Shown here: positions 7,786 to 16,459 of the stretch, piece by piece
Position numbering within the stretch: position 1 is the first letter of the stretch
Layout of the letters: the number at the start of each line of letters is the position of its first letter
From: SKLM01 sp964450435
Lineage (GTDB): Bacteria; Chloroflexota; Anaerolineae; B4-G1
NCBI GenBank assembly: GCA_964450435.1
Contig: CAYVCX010000022.1
Span: 1 to 39,925 of the forward strand
Length of the DNA stretch: 39,925 bases
Direction: 5' to 3'
Program-made: the position numbers and the translations under genes
Notes under the pieces: model-generated
Database searches by the model: none
What the model saw: only the letters and a program-made list of their open reading frames with translations
Told to the model about the DNA's origin: nothing

Positions 7786-9192
7786 ATGGAAGGAGAGACA
7801 CTGAAAGACAAACAGGTGGTGATCCTCGGTCTGGGCCGTCAGGGGACGGCACTGGCTCGTTTCCTGACTGAGGCCGGCGCCGAGGTGACCGTTTCAGATT
7901 TGCAGGATGAATCGGCACTCGTCGACCCACTGGAGGCCCTGGCAGATCTGCCGATTCGCTATGCGCTGGGTGGACATCCCATCCGCCTGCTCGACGATGC
8001 TGATCTGCTGTGCCTCAGTGGCGGGGTGCCCGTGGGCATTCCCATCGTGGAGGAGGCGCGGGCGCGAGGTATTCCGCTCAGCAACGATGCCCAGATCTTC
8101 CTGGACCGCTGTCCGGCCCCCGTCATCGGTATCACTGGTTCGGCCGGCAAGACGACCACGACGGCGCTGGTGGGTGAGATGTGCCGGACGGCGGGACTGC
8201 GAACGTGGGTTGGGGGCAACATCGGAAACCCGCTCATCACGGATCTGGAGGCCATTGGGCCACAGGATCGGGTGGTAATGGAGCTGTCCAGCTTTCAACT
8301 GGCGCTGATGACGACAAGCCCGCAGATCGCGGCGGTGCTCAACATCACGCCCAATCATCTGGATCGGCACGGGACGATGGAGGATTACATCGCTGCCAAG
8401 CGGAGTATCGTAGCGCATCAGACGAGAGACGATGTGGCAGTCCTCGGCTACGACGATGCGAACGCCCGAGCGCTCGCCCTCGACACTCCCGCGCATCTGT
8501 ACTTCTTCAGCGCTGGCGCTGAGGTAGAGGCCGGGGCTTACAAGACGAACGGCGAGCTTACTCTACGAATGAACGGGGATGCCAGGGAGGCGAAGCAGCG
8601 GGTGGACCGTGAGATCTGCAAGGTTTCTCAGGTGCGCCTGCTGGGCGATCACAATCTGCTCAACGTACTGGCAGCGAGCGCGCTGGCGGGCCTCGCTGGC
8701 GTGCCCCTGGATGCGATCCAGGAGGTGGCGACGACGTTTGAGGGTATCGAGCATCGGCTGGAATTGTTGCGTGACGTGAACGGCGCGCGGTGGTACGATG
8801 ATTCCATCGCTACGGCGCCGGAGAGGGCGCTGGCAGCGATGCGTTCGTTCCAAGATCCGATTGTGCTCCTGGCCGGGGGGAGGGATAAGGATCTGCCCTG
8901 GGAAGCGTTCGCCGATGAGGCACTGCGTCGGGTCAGACAGTTAATCACCTTCGGGGAGGCGGGTCCGATGATTGCGGAGCTCGTGGCCCGTGCGAAGGAG
9001 CGGGAGGACGATCGGACGATGCTGGAGGGGATTTTGCGGGTGGACACGCTCGAGCAGGCTGTCGCCCAGGCTGCTCAGACGGCACAGCGTGGCGACGTGG
9101 TGCTCCTGTCTCCCGGAGGCACGAGCTTCGACGCGTTCACCGATTTCGCCGAGCGCGGCGATCGGTTCAAGGAGCTGGTGCGGGCGCTATAG
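7786..9192 (+). CDS. murD: UDP-MurNAc-L-Ala--D-Glu ligase MurD
   Basis: 468 residues. It has the N-terminal Rossmann domain VVILGLGRQGTALARFL and the P-loop GITGSAGKTTTTALV (about residues 117-131). It also carries NITPNHLDRHGTMEDYIAAK with the carbamylated-Lys region, HRLELL with YDDSIATAPERALAA, and the C-terminal LLAGGRDKDLPWE. The final motif reads LSPGGTSFDAF where many MurD proteins have SPACASFD. It adds D-glutamate to UDP-MurNAc-L-Ala. The first ATG (7786) has no obvious ribosome binding site, while AGGAGA at 7790-7795 would serve a CTG at 7801, so a start five codons later is possible. Confidence 0.95.
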   Translation: MEGETLKDKQVVILGLGRQGTALARFLTEAGAEVTVSDLQDESALVDPLEALADLPIRYALGGHPIRLLDDADLLCLSGGVPVGIPIVEEARARGIPLSNDAQIFLDRCPAPVIGITGSAGKTTTTALVGEMCRTAGLRTWVGGNIGNPLITDLEAIGPQDRVVMELSSFQLALMTTSPQIAAVLNITPNHLDRHGTMEDYIAAKRSIVAHQTRDDVAVLGYDDANARALALDTPAHLYFFSAGAEVEAGAYKTNGELTLRMNGDAREAKQRVDREICKVSQVRLLGDHNLLNVLAASALAGLAGVPLDAIQEVATTFEGIEHRLELLRDVNGARWYDDSIATAPERALAAMRSFQDPIVLLAGGRDKDLPWEAFADEALRRVRQLITFGEAGPMIAELVARAKEREDDRTMLEGILRVDTLEQAVAQAAQTAQRGDVVLLSPGGTSFDAFTDFAERGDRFKELVRAL

Positions 9193-9227
9193 AGGGCACC
9201 GCAACCAGATTTCGTGTAGGGGGACGG

Positions 9228-10448
9228 ATGGCGAAGAAGGCACAACGGAGACAAGCGGATCCCGACTACGTCCTGGGCCTGGCCGTCGCGGGCCTGACGG
9301 TCATTGGCCTTATGGCGGTCTACAGTGCGACGTTTGACTGGTCGTATCAGGTGTATGAGGACTCGCTCCGGATTGCACTGAGGCAGTTCCAGTGGGTGGG
9401 GCTGGGGATTGTTGCCCTCGTTGTGTTCACGTTCGTACCCTATACCTGGTGGGAGAAGGTGGCGGTTCCCATCATGGGGGTCACGCTCCTCTCGTTACTT
9501 CTGGTGCTCCTGATCGGACAGAAGCGCTTTGGCGCGCAGCGGTCCTTCCTGGGCGGGTCAATTCACCCGGGAGAGCTGGCGAAACTCTCGATGGTCATCT
9601 ATATCGCCGCGTGGCTATCCTCGAAAGGCGAGCAGATTCGGGACGTGACGTACGGACTAGTTCCCTTCTCTGTGCTCATCGGCGTGGTGGCGGGCTTGAT
9701 CGTGGCCCAGCCGGACATAGGGACAGCCATGTTGATCTGCGCGACCTCGTTGGCCGTGTTCTTCTTCGCCGGGGCAGATGTGTTCCAGCTGGCCATCGGC
9801 GGTGTTGTCAGTGTCGCCACGTTCGCTGTGTTGGTCAAGAAGTTCCCCCACGCCTCCGAACGTATCTCGGAGTGGCTGCAGGTCTGGCGGAGCCCCGAGC
9901 TTGCCGGGCATCATATGAAACAGACCTTGATCGCCCTGGGCAGCGGAGGCCCCCTGGGGGTGGGGCTTGGACAGGGCCAGCAGAAGCTGGGCTACCTACC
10001 GACACCTCATACAGACTCCATCTTTGCCGTGTTGGGCGAGGAGACGGGGCTCTTGGGCTGCCTGATGGTGATCGGGTTGTTTGTGCTGTTCGCTTACCGC
10101 GGTTTCAAGATCACGATGGATGCTCAGGATCCGTTTGCCGCTCTCCTGGCGTGCGGCGTTACGTGCTGGATTACGTTTCAGGCCCTGATCAATGTGGGGG
10201 TCGTCACGGGGTTGGTTCCCTTCACAGGGATGGCGCTCCCGTTTATCAGTTCGGGGGGGTCCTCGATGGTGGTGTCGCTGGCCGGGGTGGGGCTGCTGCT
10301 GAGTGTTTCGCGGGGCAGCCGCGGCAGCGAGCAGAAGAACAGACGGGAGGGAAGCCGTCAGTATGCATATCTGGATCGCGGGCGGGGGTACCGGGGGACA
10401 CGTGTATCCCGGACTCGCGGTCGTGCAGGCGCTTCGCGCCGCGGGTGA
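9228..10448 (+). CDS. ftsW: Septal peptidoglycan glycosyltransferase FtsW (SEDS family)
   Basis: 406 residues with about ten membrane segments. Typical SEDS stretches are GLMAVYSATFDWSY near the start, GGSIHPGELAKLSMVIYIA, LIVAQPDIGTAMLI, and the hallmark C-terminal NVGVVTGLVPFTGMALPFIS followed by SGGSSM. It polymerises lipid II at the septum with FtsI. The cluster position between murD and murG is the classic one. Start ATG 9228 is preceded by GTAGGGGGAC. The tail after the last membrane segment is very basic (RGRGYRGTRVSRTRGRAG region) and is encoded in a stretch that also encodes the first 28 residues of MurG in another frame. Confidence 0.96.
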   Translation: MAKKAQRRQADPDYVLGLAVAGLTVIGLMAVYSATFDWSYQVYEDSLRIALRQFQWVGLGIVALVVFTFVPYTWWEKVAVPIMGVTLLSLLLVLLIGQKRFGAQRSFLGGSIHPGELAKLSMVIYIAAWLSSKGEQIRDVTYGLVPFSVLIGVVAGLIVAQPDIGTAMLICATSLAVFFFAGADVFQLAIGGVVSVATFAVLVKKFPHASERISEWLQVWRSPELAGHHMKQTLIALGSGGPLGVGLGQGQQKLGYLPTPHTDSIFAVLGEETGLLGCLMVIGLFVLFAYRGFKITMDAQDPFAALLACGVTCWITFQALINVGVVTGLVPFTGMALPFISSGGSSMVVSLAGVGLLLSVSRGSRGSEQKNRREGSRQYAYLDRGRGYRGTRVSRTRGRAGASRRG

Positions 10449-11445
10449 TCCGGAGATCACCTACGTCGGGGGGCGGGACGGTATTGAGGAGCAACTGGCG
10501 GCACGAGCAGGGCTGCGGTTTGTGGGTATCCCAGCGGGCGGCGTTCACGGGTTGGCTCCCCGAGCCGCGGCACAGAACGTTATCAAGTTGATCAAGGGGT
10601 GGCGGGATGCTTACAGGTTGGGACGTCGCGAGCGGCCCACAGCGCTCTTTGCCACTGGAGGATACGCCAGCGTCCCCGTCGCACTGGCCGCCGGGGCGTT
10701 GCGGGTGCCTATCCTCGTCTACTTGCCCGACATTGAGCCTGGTCTGGCAGTTCGCTTCGTCGCCCGGCTGGCGGCCAGGGTGGCAGTGACGGTGGAGGAC
10801 TCGCGAAGGTACTTTGCGGACCGCAAGGTGGTCGTGACAGGATATCCAGTCCGCGCCGAGTTCCACGGGCTTGATAGGGGAGAGGCACGTAGAGGACTGG
10901 GATTGGCGCTCGACGATCCGGTGCTCTTGGTGATGGGCGGGAGCCGAGGTGCGCGCAGCATCAATCGCGCTTTGGCGGGCGTCCTGGAGCAGGTGTTGGA
11001 TATGACACAGGTGGTCCATCTGACCGGCGAGAGCGACTGGTCCTGGGTCTCCCAGCGCCAGGACGTGCTGCCGCCGAGCCTGAAGCGACGGTACAAGGCC
11101 GTTCCGTACCTGCACGAGATGGGATGGGCTCTGGCCTCGGCGGACCTGGCGGTGTGCCGTGCCGGCGCCTCGACGTTGGGAGAAATGCCCTTCTTCGGAC
11201 TGCCGGCCGTGCTGGTGCCGTATCCGCACGCATGGCGCTATCAGCGGGTCAATGCGGAATGGCTTACGAAGAGAGGAGCGGCGGTCACGCTGCGGGATGA
11301 GCAACTGGAACACGAACTGCTGCCCACATTGCGGCGGCTCTTGAAGGACCGAGAGCGGCTGGCGCGGATGGGGGATCGGGCAGAGGCACTATCTCGGCCC
11401 GATGCAGCGGACCGCCTGGCACAGAGCCTTCTGACACTAGCATAG
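10363..11445 (+). CDS. murG: Lipid II synthase MurG (UDP-GlcNAc transferase)
   Basis: 360 residues from ATG 10363, which gives the canonical N-terminus MHIWIAGGGTGGHVYPGLAV. GGREAVS-like upstream sequence in the same frame is rejected as coding because MurG starts right at its first glycine-rich loop. Further motifs are LVMGGSRGARSIN and CRAGASTLGEMPFFGLPAVL with VPYPHA...YQRVNAEWL for the UDP-GlcNAc site. MurG converts lipid I to lipid II at the inner membrane face. The gene overlaps ftsW by 86 bases, a long overlap; GGGAGG at 10345-10350 is its likely Shine-Dalgarno sequence, inside ftsW. Confidence 0.96.
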   Translation: MHIWIAGGGTGGHVYPGLAVVQALRAAGDPEITYVGGRDGIEEQLAARAGLRFVGIPAGGVHGLAPRAAAQNVIKLIKGWRDAYRLGRRERPTALFATGGYASVPVALAAGALRVPILVYLPDIEPGLAVRFVARLAARVAVTVEDSRRYFADRKVVVTGYPVRAEFHGLDRGEARRGLGLALDDPVLLVMGGSRGARSINRALAGVLEQVLDMTQVVHLTGESDWSWVSQRQDVLPPSLKRRYKAVPYLHEMGWALASADLAVCRAGASTLGEMPFFGLPAVLVPYPHAWRYQRVNAEWLTKRGAAVTLRDEQLEHELLPTLRRLLKDRERLARMGDRAEALSRPDAADRLAQSLLTLA

Positions 11446-11456
11446 GGTGGTGGACG

Positions 11457-11981
11457 ATGGTACCACTGGATACAGTCTTATGGGTGTTCGTCCTTCTCTT
11501 CGGGCTGATGGGGGCCTTACGAGGATGGTCGAAGGAGATGCTTGTGCTGTTCAGCGTCGTCGTGGCGCTGGCTATGCGGCTCATCTTCACCGAATACGTG
11601 CCCTTCATCGGCGACTTTTTTGACCGTCCTCCCATCCAACAGTTTTATCTGTACTCGGGGCTGCTCATTCTGATGGCTGTCGGCGGTTATGCGGGCCCAG
11701 CGGTCTCCCACCGCCTGGCCCACGCTTCGGCGCGTGACACGCTTCAGGATATGCTGCTGGGATTCATCATCGGTGCGATCAACGGATTTCTTGTTATGGG
11801 GTCGATCTGGTACTTCTTGGACAGCGCCGGGTATAACATCATGGGAATATCTCCCCCTCTCCCGGGGTCGCCTGCTGCAGTCGTGGCGAGCATGTACCTG
11901 CCGCCGCTGTGGCTTTCGGACGCGGTGTTGCTGACGGCGTTTTCGTTTGCGTCGGTGTTCGTGATCGTCGTGCTGGTCTAG
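11457..11981 (+). CDS. CvpA-like four-helix membrane protein
   Basis: 174 residues, almost entirely hydrophobic, with four likely membrane segments (about residues 5-22, 27-45, 60-78 and 96-120) and a possible fifth at the C-terminus. The opening pattern FVLLFGLMGALRGWSKEML resembles the CvpA (colicin V production) family start, D...l..l.GyxRGf. CvpA proteins are envelope proteins of poorly defined function. The gene is inserted between murG and murC with short gaps (11 and 22 bases) and so belongs to the dcw transcript. Weak family similarity means it could be an unrelated four-helix protein. A role in envelope assembly is inferred only from context. Confidence 0.65.
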   Translation: MVPLDTVLWVFVLLFGLMGALRGWSKEMLVLFSVVVALAMRLIFTEYVPFIGDFFDRPPIQQFYLYSGLLILMAVGGYAGPAVSHRLAHASARDTLQDMLLGFIIGAINGFLVMGSIWYFLDSAGYNIMGISPPLPGSPAAVVASMYLPPLWLSDAVLLTAFSFASVFVIVVLV

Positions 11982-12003
11982 CTGTGAGGTGCTGCTGACT
12001 GGG

Positions 12004-13461
12004 ATGTCTGGCTCGTCTGGCTTGTTGGAGAAGCGCATTCACCTGATCGGCATTGGCGGGGCAGGGCTCTCTGCCATCGCTCGTGTTCTTCTGGAGCAAG
12101 GGACCGCTGTCAGCGGCTCCGACCTGGTGCTGTCGCCGGTGGCCAGGGCGTTGGCTCGGGACGGCGCGTCAGTCTTTGAAGGCCACGCGGCTCACAATGT
12201 CGATGGTGCCGATCTGGTGGTGGTGTCGTCGGCGGTGCCCGAGAGCAACGTGGAGGTTAAGACGGCGCGGGCGGCGGGTATCCCGGTCGTGGGGCGGCCG
12301 GAGTTTCTCGGGCAGCTAATGGTGGGAAAGCGGGGTATTGCTGTAGCCGGGACCCATGGAAAGACGACGACGACGGCGATGATCGCCTCCATCCTGTTGA
12401 GCGCGGAACGCGACCCCACGTTCGTGGTGGGCGGGGTGCTGGCAGGTCTGGAGACGAACGCCCGGGCAGGAGACGGGCCGTTGTTCGTCATTGAGGCTGA
12501 CGAATACGACTGCACGTTTCTCAGTCTGAGTCCTGAGGTGGCCGTGGTGACCAATGTGGAGCATGATCACCCTGATTGCTACCCGACTTTCGAAGATTTC
12601 CGTGCTGCGTTTGAAGAGTTTGTGGCGCTGGTGCCAGACGAGGGGTTGCTTGCCGTCTGTTGGGATGATCCGGTGGCCCGTGAGATTGGAGAACGACACG
12701 CGGGGGAGAAACCGGTCACGTCTTTCGGGTTGGGTCAGGGAGCGGCCTGGCGCGCCGAGGAGATCAGCCCGAATTTCGCTGGCGGGGTCGATTTCCTGGC
12801 CGTGCGCGAGGGGGAGACTCTGGGGCTGGTTCGACTTCGTGTTCCCGGATTCCACAATGCCTCGAACGCGATGGCCGCATTGGCGGTGGCCGACTATCTG
12901 GGCGTGCCTTTTCAGGTTGCTCGAGAGGGGTTACGGGAGTTTCATGGCGTCGCGCGCCGCTTTGAGGTTAAGGGCGAGGCGGGCGGCGTGGTGGTGGTGG
13001 ACGACTACGCTCACCATCCGACGGAGATCCGAGCTACTCTTCAGGCCGCAAAGGATCGGTTTCCGGAGCGACGGATCTGGGCGGTGTGGCAGCCGCACAC
13101 CTATTCGCGCACGAAGGAGCTGCTGACAGACTTCAGGGAGTCATTTGGCCTGGCAGACGAGGTCATCGTGCTGCCTATTTATGCGGCCCGGGAGAGCGAG
13201 ACGCTGGGTGTGAGCGCCAAGAGAGTAGTTGAGGGGATGGATCGGAGATGTGTTCGTGCGGCGGCATCGATGGAAGAGGCGCTGATCTGGCTCGGGACCG
13301 AGGTCCGGCCAGGCGATGTGGTGCTTACTTTGGGGGCAGGCGACGGAGACCAGGTGGGTAAGTGGCTATTGGAGATGCTCCGGGAGTGCGATGACGCAGG
13401 ACGCGGCGGTGTTTCCGATAAGGATCGCAGACACCGGGGAGCATCGTGGACCCTGAACTGA
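12004..13461 (+). CDS. murC: UDP-MurNAc--L-alanine ligase MurC
   Basis: About 485 residues. The N-terminus has KRIHLIGIGGAGLSAIARVL. The P-loop is GTHGKTTTTAMIASIL (about residues 112-127), followed by VIEADEYDCTFLSL and VTNVEHDHPDCY. The C-terminal domain has HGVARRFEVKGE, DDYAHHPTEI and WQPHTYSRTKEL, all typical of MurC. It adds the first amino acid, L-Ala, to UDP-MurNAc. Start choice: ATG 12004 is preferred, with TGAGGTG upstream; a GTG at 11989 in frame would add five residues but lacks a ribosome binding site. The C-terminus overlaps the murB start by 16 bases. Confidence 0.96.
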   Translation: MSGSSGLLEKRIHLIGIGGAGLSAIARVLLEQGTAVSGSDLVLSPVARALARDGASVFEGHAAHNVDGADLVVVSSAVPESNVEVKTARAAGIPVVGRPEFLGQLMVGKRGIAVAGTHGKTTTTAMIASILLSAERDPTFVVGGVLAGLETNARAGDGPLFVIEADEYDCTFLSLSPEVAVVTNVEHDHPDCYPTFEDFRAAFEEFVALVPDEGLLAVCWDDPVAREIGERHAGEKPVTSFGLGQGAAWRAEEISPNFAGGVDFLAVREGETLGLVRLRVPGFHNASNAMAALAVADYLGVPFQVAREGLREFHGVARRFEVKGEAGGVVVVDDYAHHPTEIRATLQAAKDRFPERRIWAVWQPHTYSRTKELLTDFRESFGLADEVIVLPIYAARESETLGVSAKRVVEGMDRRCVRAAASMEEALIWLGTEVRPGDVVLTLGAGDGDQVGKWLLEMLRECDDAGRGGVSDKDRRHRGASWTLN

Positions 13462-14408
13462 ACCTTTCGACTCTGGCTGAGGCTCTCGGGCCTGGGGCAC
13501 GCCGTGATAAGGTTCTGGCCCCGTTTACCTCGATGCGAGTTGGGGGGCCAGCCGATGTGTTGATGGTCGTCGACGATACGAAAGAGCTGGAGCGCGCTGT
13601 GGCGCTGGCCAGACAGCACGGCGTTCCCTGGCTGGTGTTGGGTGGCGGCTGCAACGTCCTGGCCGCTGATGAGGGAGTACGGGGTCTGGTGCTTGTCAAC
13701 CGGGCGAGGTCTGTCTCATTCACGGCTGGGGGAATCCGTGCCGCCTCCGGCGCGCAGTTCTCTGCCGTGGCGAGGCAGGCCACCGATCACGGTCTGGCCG
13801 GTCTAGCGTGGGCCGCTGGCTTGCCAGGTACGGTCGGGGGCGCCGTAGTAGGGAATGCCGGTGCGTTCGGAGGCGACGTGGCTGGCACACTGCGCAGTGC
13901 GAAGGTGCTGGGTCCAGACGGGCAGGTGAGGGAGAGAGCCCGGGGCTGGTTCGAGTTTCGATACCGAGGGAGTCGGTTGAAGAGTGCAGCCCCGAGCCTG
14001 CCAGAAGACCGTGGTGGGGGCGACGACGCAGGGGGTCGCGACTGGGTGATCCTGGAGGCGGCGTTTGACCTGCAGCCGGGTGACTCGGACGCGTTAGACA
14101 GCAGGGCAGATGAGATACTGGCGTGGCGTCGAGCGCACCATCCCTGCGGAGCCACAATGGGGTCGACGTTCAAGAATCCCCCGGGTGACCAGGCCGGGCG
14201 CCTCCTCGAAGAGGCAGGACTGAAGGGTCACCGTGTGGGCGGGGCTGAGATCTCGCAGCAGCACGCGAACTTCATCATCAACCTGGGCAACGCCACGGCC
14301 AACCAGGTGTGGGCCCTCATCGAGTACGCACGGGCAGAGGTAGCGCGGCAGTTCGGAGTACTGCTGGAACTGGAGATCGAGCTACTGGGTTGGGACGGTA
14401 CCGTATGA
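13446..14408 (+). CDS. murB: UDP-N-acetylenolpyruvoylglucosamine reductase MurB
   Basis: 320 residues. FAD-binding motifs are TSMRVGGPADVLM, VLGGGCNVLAAD and GLPGTVGGAVVGNAGAFG. The substrate-side motifs are FRYRGSRLK (Tyr and Arg contacts) and MGSTFKNPPGDQAGRLLEEAG, whose Ser is the proton donor. SQQHANFIIN follows near the end with the catalytic Glu region (LLELEIELLG). It reduces the enolpyruvyl group to MurNAc with NADPH. Start is GTG 13446 with GGGGAG 7 bases upstream, overlapping murC. The layout murC-murB is common in Gram-positive-like and Chloroflexota clusters. A 30-residue linker rich in Pro, Gly and Asp (about residues 180-198) is slightly unusual. Confidence 0.95.
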   Translation: MDPELNLSTLAEALGPGARRDKVLAPFTSMRVGGPADVLMVVDDTKELERAVALARQHGVPWLVLGGGCNVLAADEGVRGLVLVNRARSVSFTAGGIRAASGAQFSAVARQATDHGLAGLAWAAGLPGTVGGAVVGNAGAFGGDVAGTLRSAKVLGPDGQVRERARGWFEFRYRGSRLKSAAPSLPEDRGGGDDAGGRDWVILEAAFDLQPGDSDALDSRADEILAWRRAHHPCGATMGSTFKNPPGDQAGRLLEEAGLKGHRVGGAEISQQHANFIINLGNATANQVWALIEYARAEVARQFGVLLELEIELLGWDGTV

Positions 14409-14456
14409 GCGGAATGTCCGGGAGCGGACGCGGCACGGCGGAGGGAAGGCGCTGAG

Positions 14457-15599
14457 ATGTCGGACCAGATTCGGGTGGGGGTCTTGTTTGGCGGACGGTC
14501 GGGGGAGCACGAGGTCTCCATTGCCTCGGCGCGGTCGGTGATGGACGTGATGGATAGGACCAGGTATGACATCGTGCCTATCGGCATCACCAAGGACGGC
14601 CACTGGATTGCCGGGGGAGATCCTATGGAGGCCTTGGAGACCGGTGATCTGCGGGCCAGCCAGCCTGCGGCGCTGCTCGGCGATCCGTCCCGGCGAAGCC
14701 TGATGCGGCTGGACGAGGAGCAGCGACAGGTGATTCGGGCTACGCCTATGGCGGAGATTGACGTCGTCTTCCCCGTGCTGCATGGTCCGTATGGCGAGGA
14801 TGGGACGGTGCAGGGACTGCTGGAGTTGGCGGGGCTTCCTTACGTCGGAGCCGGGGTGACCGCCTCGGCGGTGGCGATGGACAAAGTTATGTTCAAGGAT
14901 GTGATGCGCGCCCACGGTCTTCCGATCGTGGACTGTGTGGTGGTGAAGCGACGGAGCTGGGACGCGGATCCCAACCGGGTCGTTGCTCAGATTGAGGATC
15001 GATTCGGTTACCCCGTCTTCACCAAGCCGGCCAATCTGGGGTCCAGCGTGGGCATCACCAAGTGCCATGATAGTGCCGGACTGGCGGCTGGCCTGTCAGA
15101 CGCGGCGCTCTACGACCGGAAGCTGCTCGTCGAGCCAGCGGTGCCTCAGGCGCGAGAGATCGAAGTCAGCGTCCTGGGCAATGACGATCCAATGGCTTCG
15201 CTGCCCGGCGAAATTGTCCCGAGTCGCGAGTTCTACAGCTATGAAGCCAAGTACCTGGACACGGGCGACCAGGCCTCGGCTCTGCACATCCCCGTTCCTC
15301 TCTCCGAGCAACTTACGCGGCGCGTGCAGAAGCTTGCCGTGAGGACCTACCAGGCGATCGATTGTGCGGGGATGGGTCGCGTAGACTTCTTGCTGTCCAG
15401 GGAGACCGAGGAGTTGTACATCAGTGAGGTGAACACGATCCCGGGTTTCACCCAGATCAGCATGTATCCCAAGCTCTGGGAGGCCAGTGGCATCCCTTAC
15501 CCGGAGTTGATCGACCGGCTGATCGAGTTGGCACTTGAGCGGCAGCGGGACAGGGAACGGACGGAGACTTCGTACCAGTATCAAGGAGTGAGCCCATGA
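14457..15599 (+). CDS. ddl: D-alanine--D-alanine ligase
   Basis: 380 residues with the ATP-grasp plan of Ddl. Key pieces are VGVLFGGRSGEHEVSIASA at the N-terminus, FPVLHGPYGEDGTVQGLLE, YVGAGVTASAVAMDKVMFK, FTKPANLGSSVGI in the ATP site, FYSYEAKYLD in the omega loop, and SEVNTIPGFT near the end with the Mg-binding residues. The Tyr in the omega loop supports D-Ala-D-Ala rather than D-Ala-D-lactate specificity. It makes the dipeptide used by MurF. The stop overlaps ftsQ (ATGA at 15596-15599), so the two are translationally coupled. The gap from murB is 48 bases. Confidence 0.96.
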   Translation: MSDQIRVGVLFGGRSGEHEVSIASARSVMDVMDRTRYDIVPIGITKDGHWIAGGDPMEALETGDLRASQPAALLGDPSRRSLMRLDEEQRQVIRATPMAEIDVVFPVLHGPYGEDGTVQGLLELAGLPYVGAGVTASAVAMDKVMFKDVMRAHGLPIVDCVVVKRRSWDADPNRVVAQIEDRFGYPVFTKPANLGSSVGITKCHDSAGLAAGLSDAALYDRKLLVEPAVPQAREIEVSVLGNDDPMASLPGEIVPSREFYSYEAKYLDTGDQASALHIPVPLSEQLTRRVQKLAVRTYQAIDCAGMGRVDFLLSRETEELYISEVNTIPGFTQISMYPKLWEASGIPYPELIDRLIELALERQRDRERTETSYQYQGVSP

Positions 15600-16426
15600 C
15601 CAGGTCTTGGAAGCTCTCGGATAGCATACGATATGAGAGGGCTGGCTCGGTGGTTCTGAATCAAGTGCGCTTGGGACAGGCCCCGATTTCACTGCGCAAG
15701 TCACGCTGGCTACACACGGGAGGGTGGATACTGTTGACCCTGGCGGTCGTGGCGGTGGCAGCGGGCCTGTGGCTTACGTGGGACAGCCGCTTCTACGTCT
15801 ACGAGGCCCAGATCGTCGGCACCCGCCGCATCGCGGAAGGTGACCTGTTCGACGCCAGCGGGCTCAATGGGCTGCACATCTTGTGGGCGAGGTCGTCCGC
15901 GATCGAATCCACGCTTCTTGCGGAATTCCCAGCTCTGGAGAGCGTGGAGGTCACCTGCGGTCTGCCCGCGGACTGCATGATCTCCGTGGTCGAGCGCCGG
16001 CCCCAGGTCCTGTGGGACGACCAGAGCGAGCTGTGGTGGATCGACGAGGAAGGAACCATCTTCAGGACGGAACACGTAGGAACCGGTGCGGAATCAGCAG
16101 ATGCTGCGGGGGGACGATGGGTGATCACGGGGCCGCTGCCCCGCGGTGAGGACGGCAATCTCAATGAACGGGTGCGAATCGCGCTGGCTGAGCTCTGGAC
16201 CAGCGGCGCTGACGTGCCGACTACGTTCGACTATGAGCCCGATCGGGGACTGAGCTACGTTGACCGACACGGATGGCGAGTTGTGGTAGGGCAAGGATCC
16301 GGGATGGCGGAGCGGTTGCACGCGCTGGAGCGCCTGACGGATCATCTTGAATCCCATGGGATCACGCCCGAGTTCATCGATGTGCGTTTTCCCGGGGCAC
16401 CCTACTACTCCCCGTCCCCGGACTAG
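15596..16426 (+). CDS. ftsQ: Cell division protein FtsQ (POTRA domain)
   Basis: 276 residues. It has a basic cytoplasmic N-terminus of about 40 residues, one membrane segment (about 43-62, WILLTLAVVAVAAGLWLTW), then a POTRA domain (FYVYEAQIVGTRRIAEGDLF through VERRPQVLW, about 66-140) and a C-terminal FtsQ domain ending near residue 270. FtsQ links the ftsL/divIC-type proteins to the rest of the divisome outside the membrane. Position between ddl and ftsA is classic. Start overlaps the ddl stop by four bases. Two Cys residues (VTCGLPADC, about 121-127) in the extracytoplasmic part could form a disulfide; this is unusual but not rare. Confidence 0.9.
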   Translation: MTRSWKLSDSIRYERAGSVVLNQVRLGQAPISLRKSRWLHTGGWILLTLAVVAVAAGLWLTWDSRFYVYEAQIVGTRRIAEGDLFDASGLNGLHILWARSSAIESTLLAEFPALESVEVTCGLPADCMISVVERRPQVLWDDQSELWWIDEEGTIFRTEHVGTGAESADAAGGRWVITGPLPRGEDGNLNERVRIALAELWTSGADVPTTFDYEPDRGLSYVDRHGWRVVVGQGSGMAERLHALERLTDHLESHGITPEFIDVRFPGAPYYSPSPD

Positions 16427-16459
16427 GCCCGACGCCCAGGAGTAGGGAGCGAGAAGACT

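Noticed and set aside
10246..11313. 355-codon frame on the minus strand
   Set aside because: Antisense to murG and the end of ftsW with no recognisable motif.
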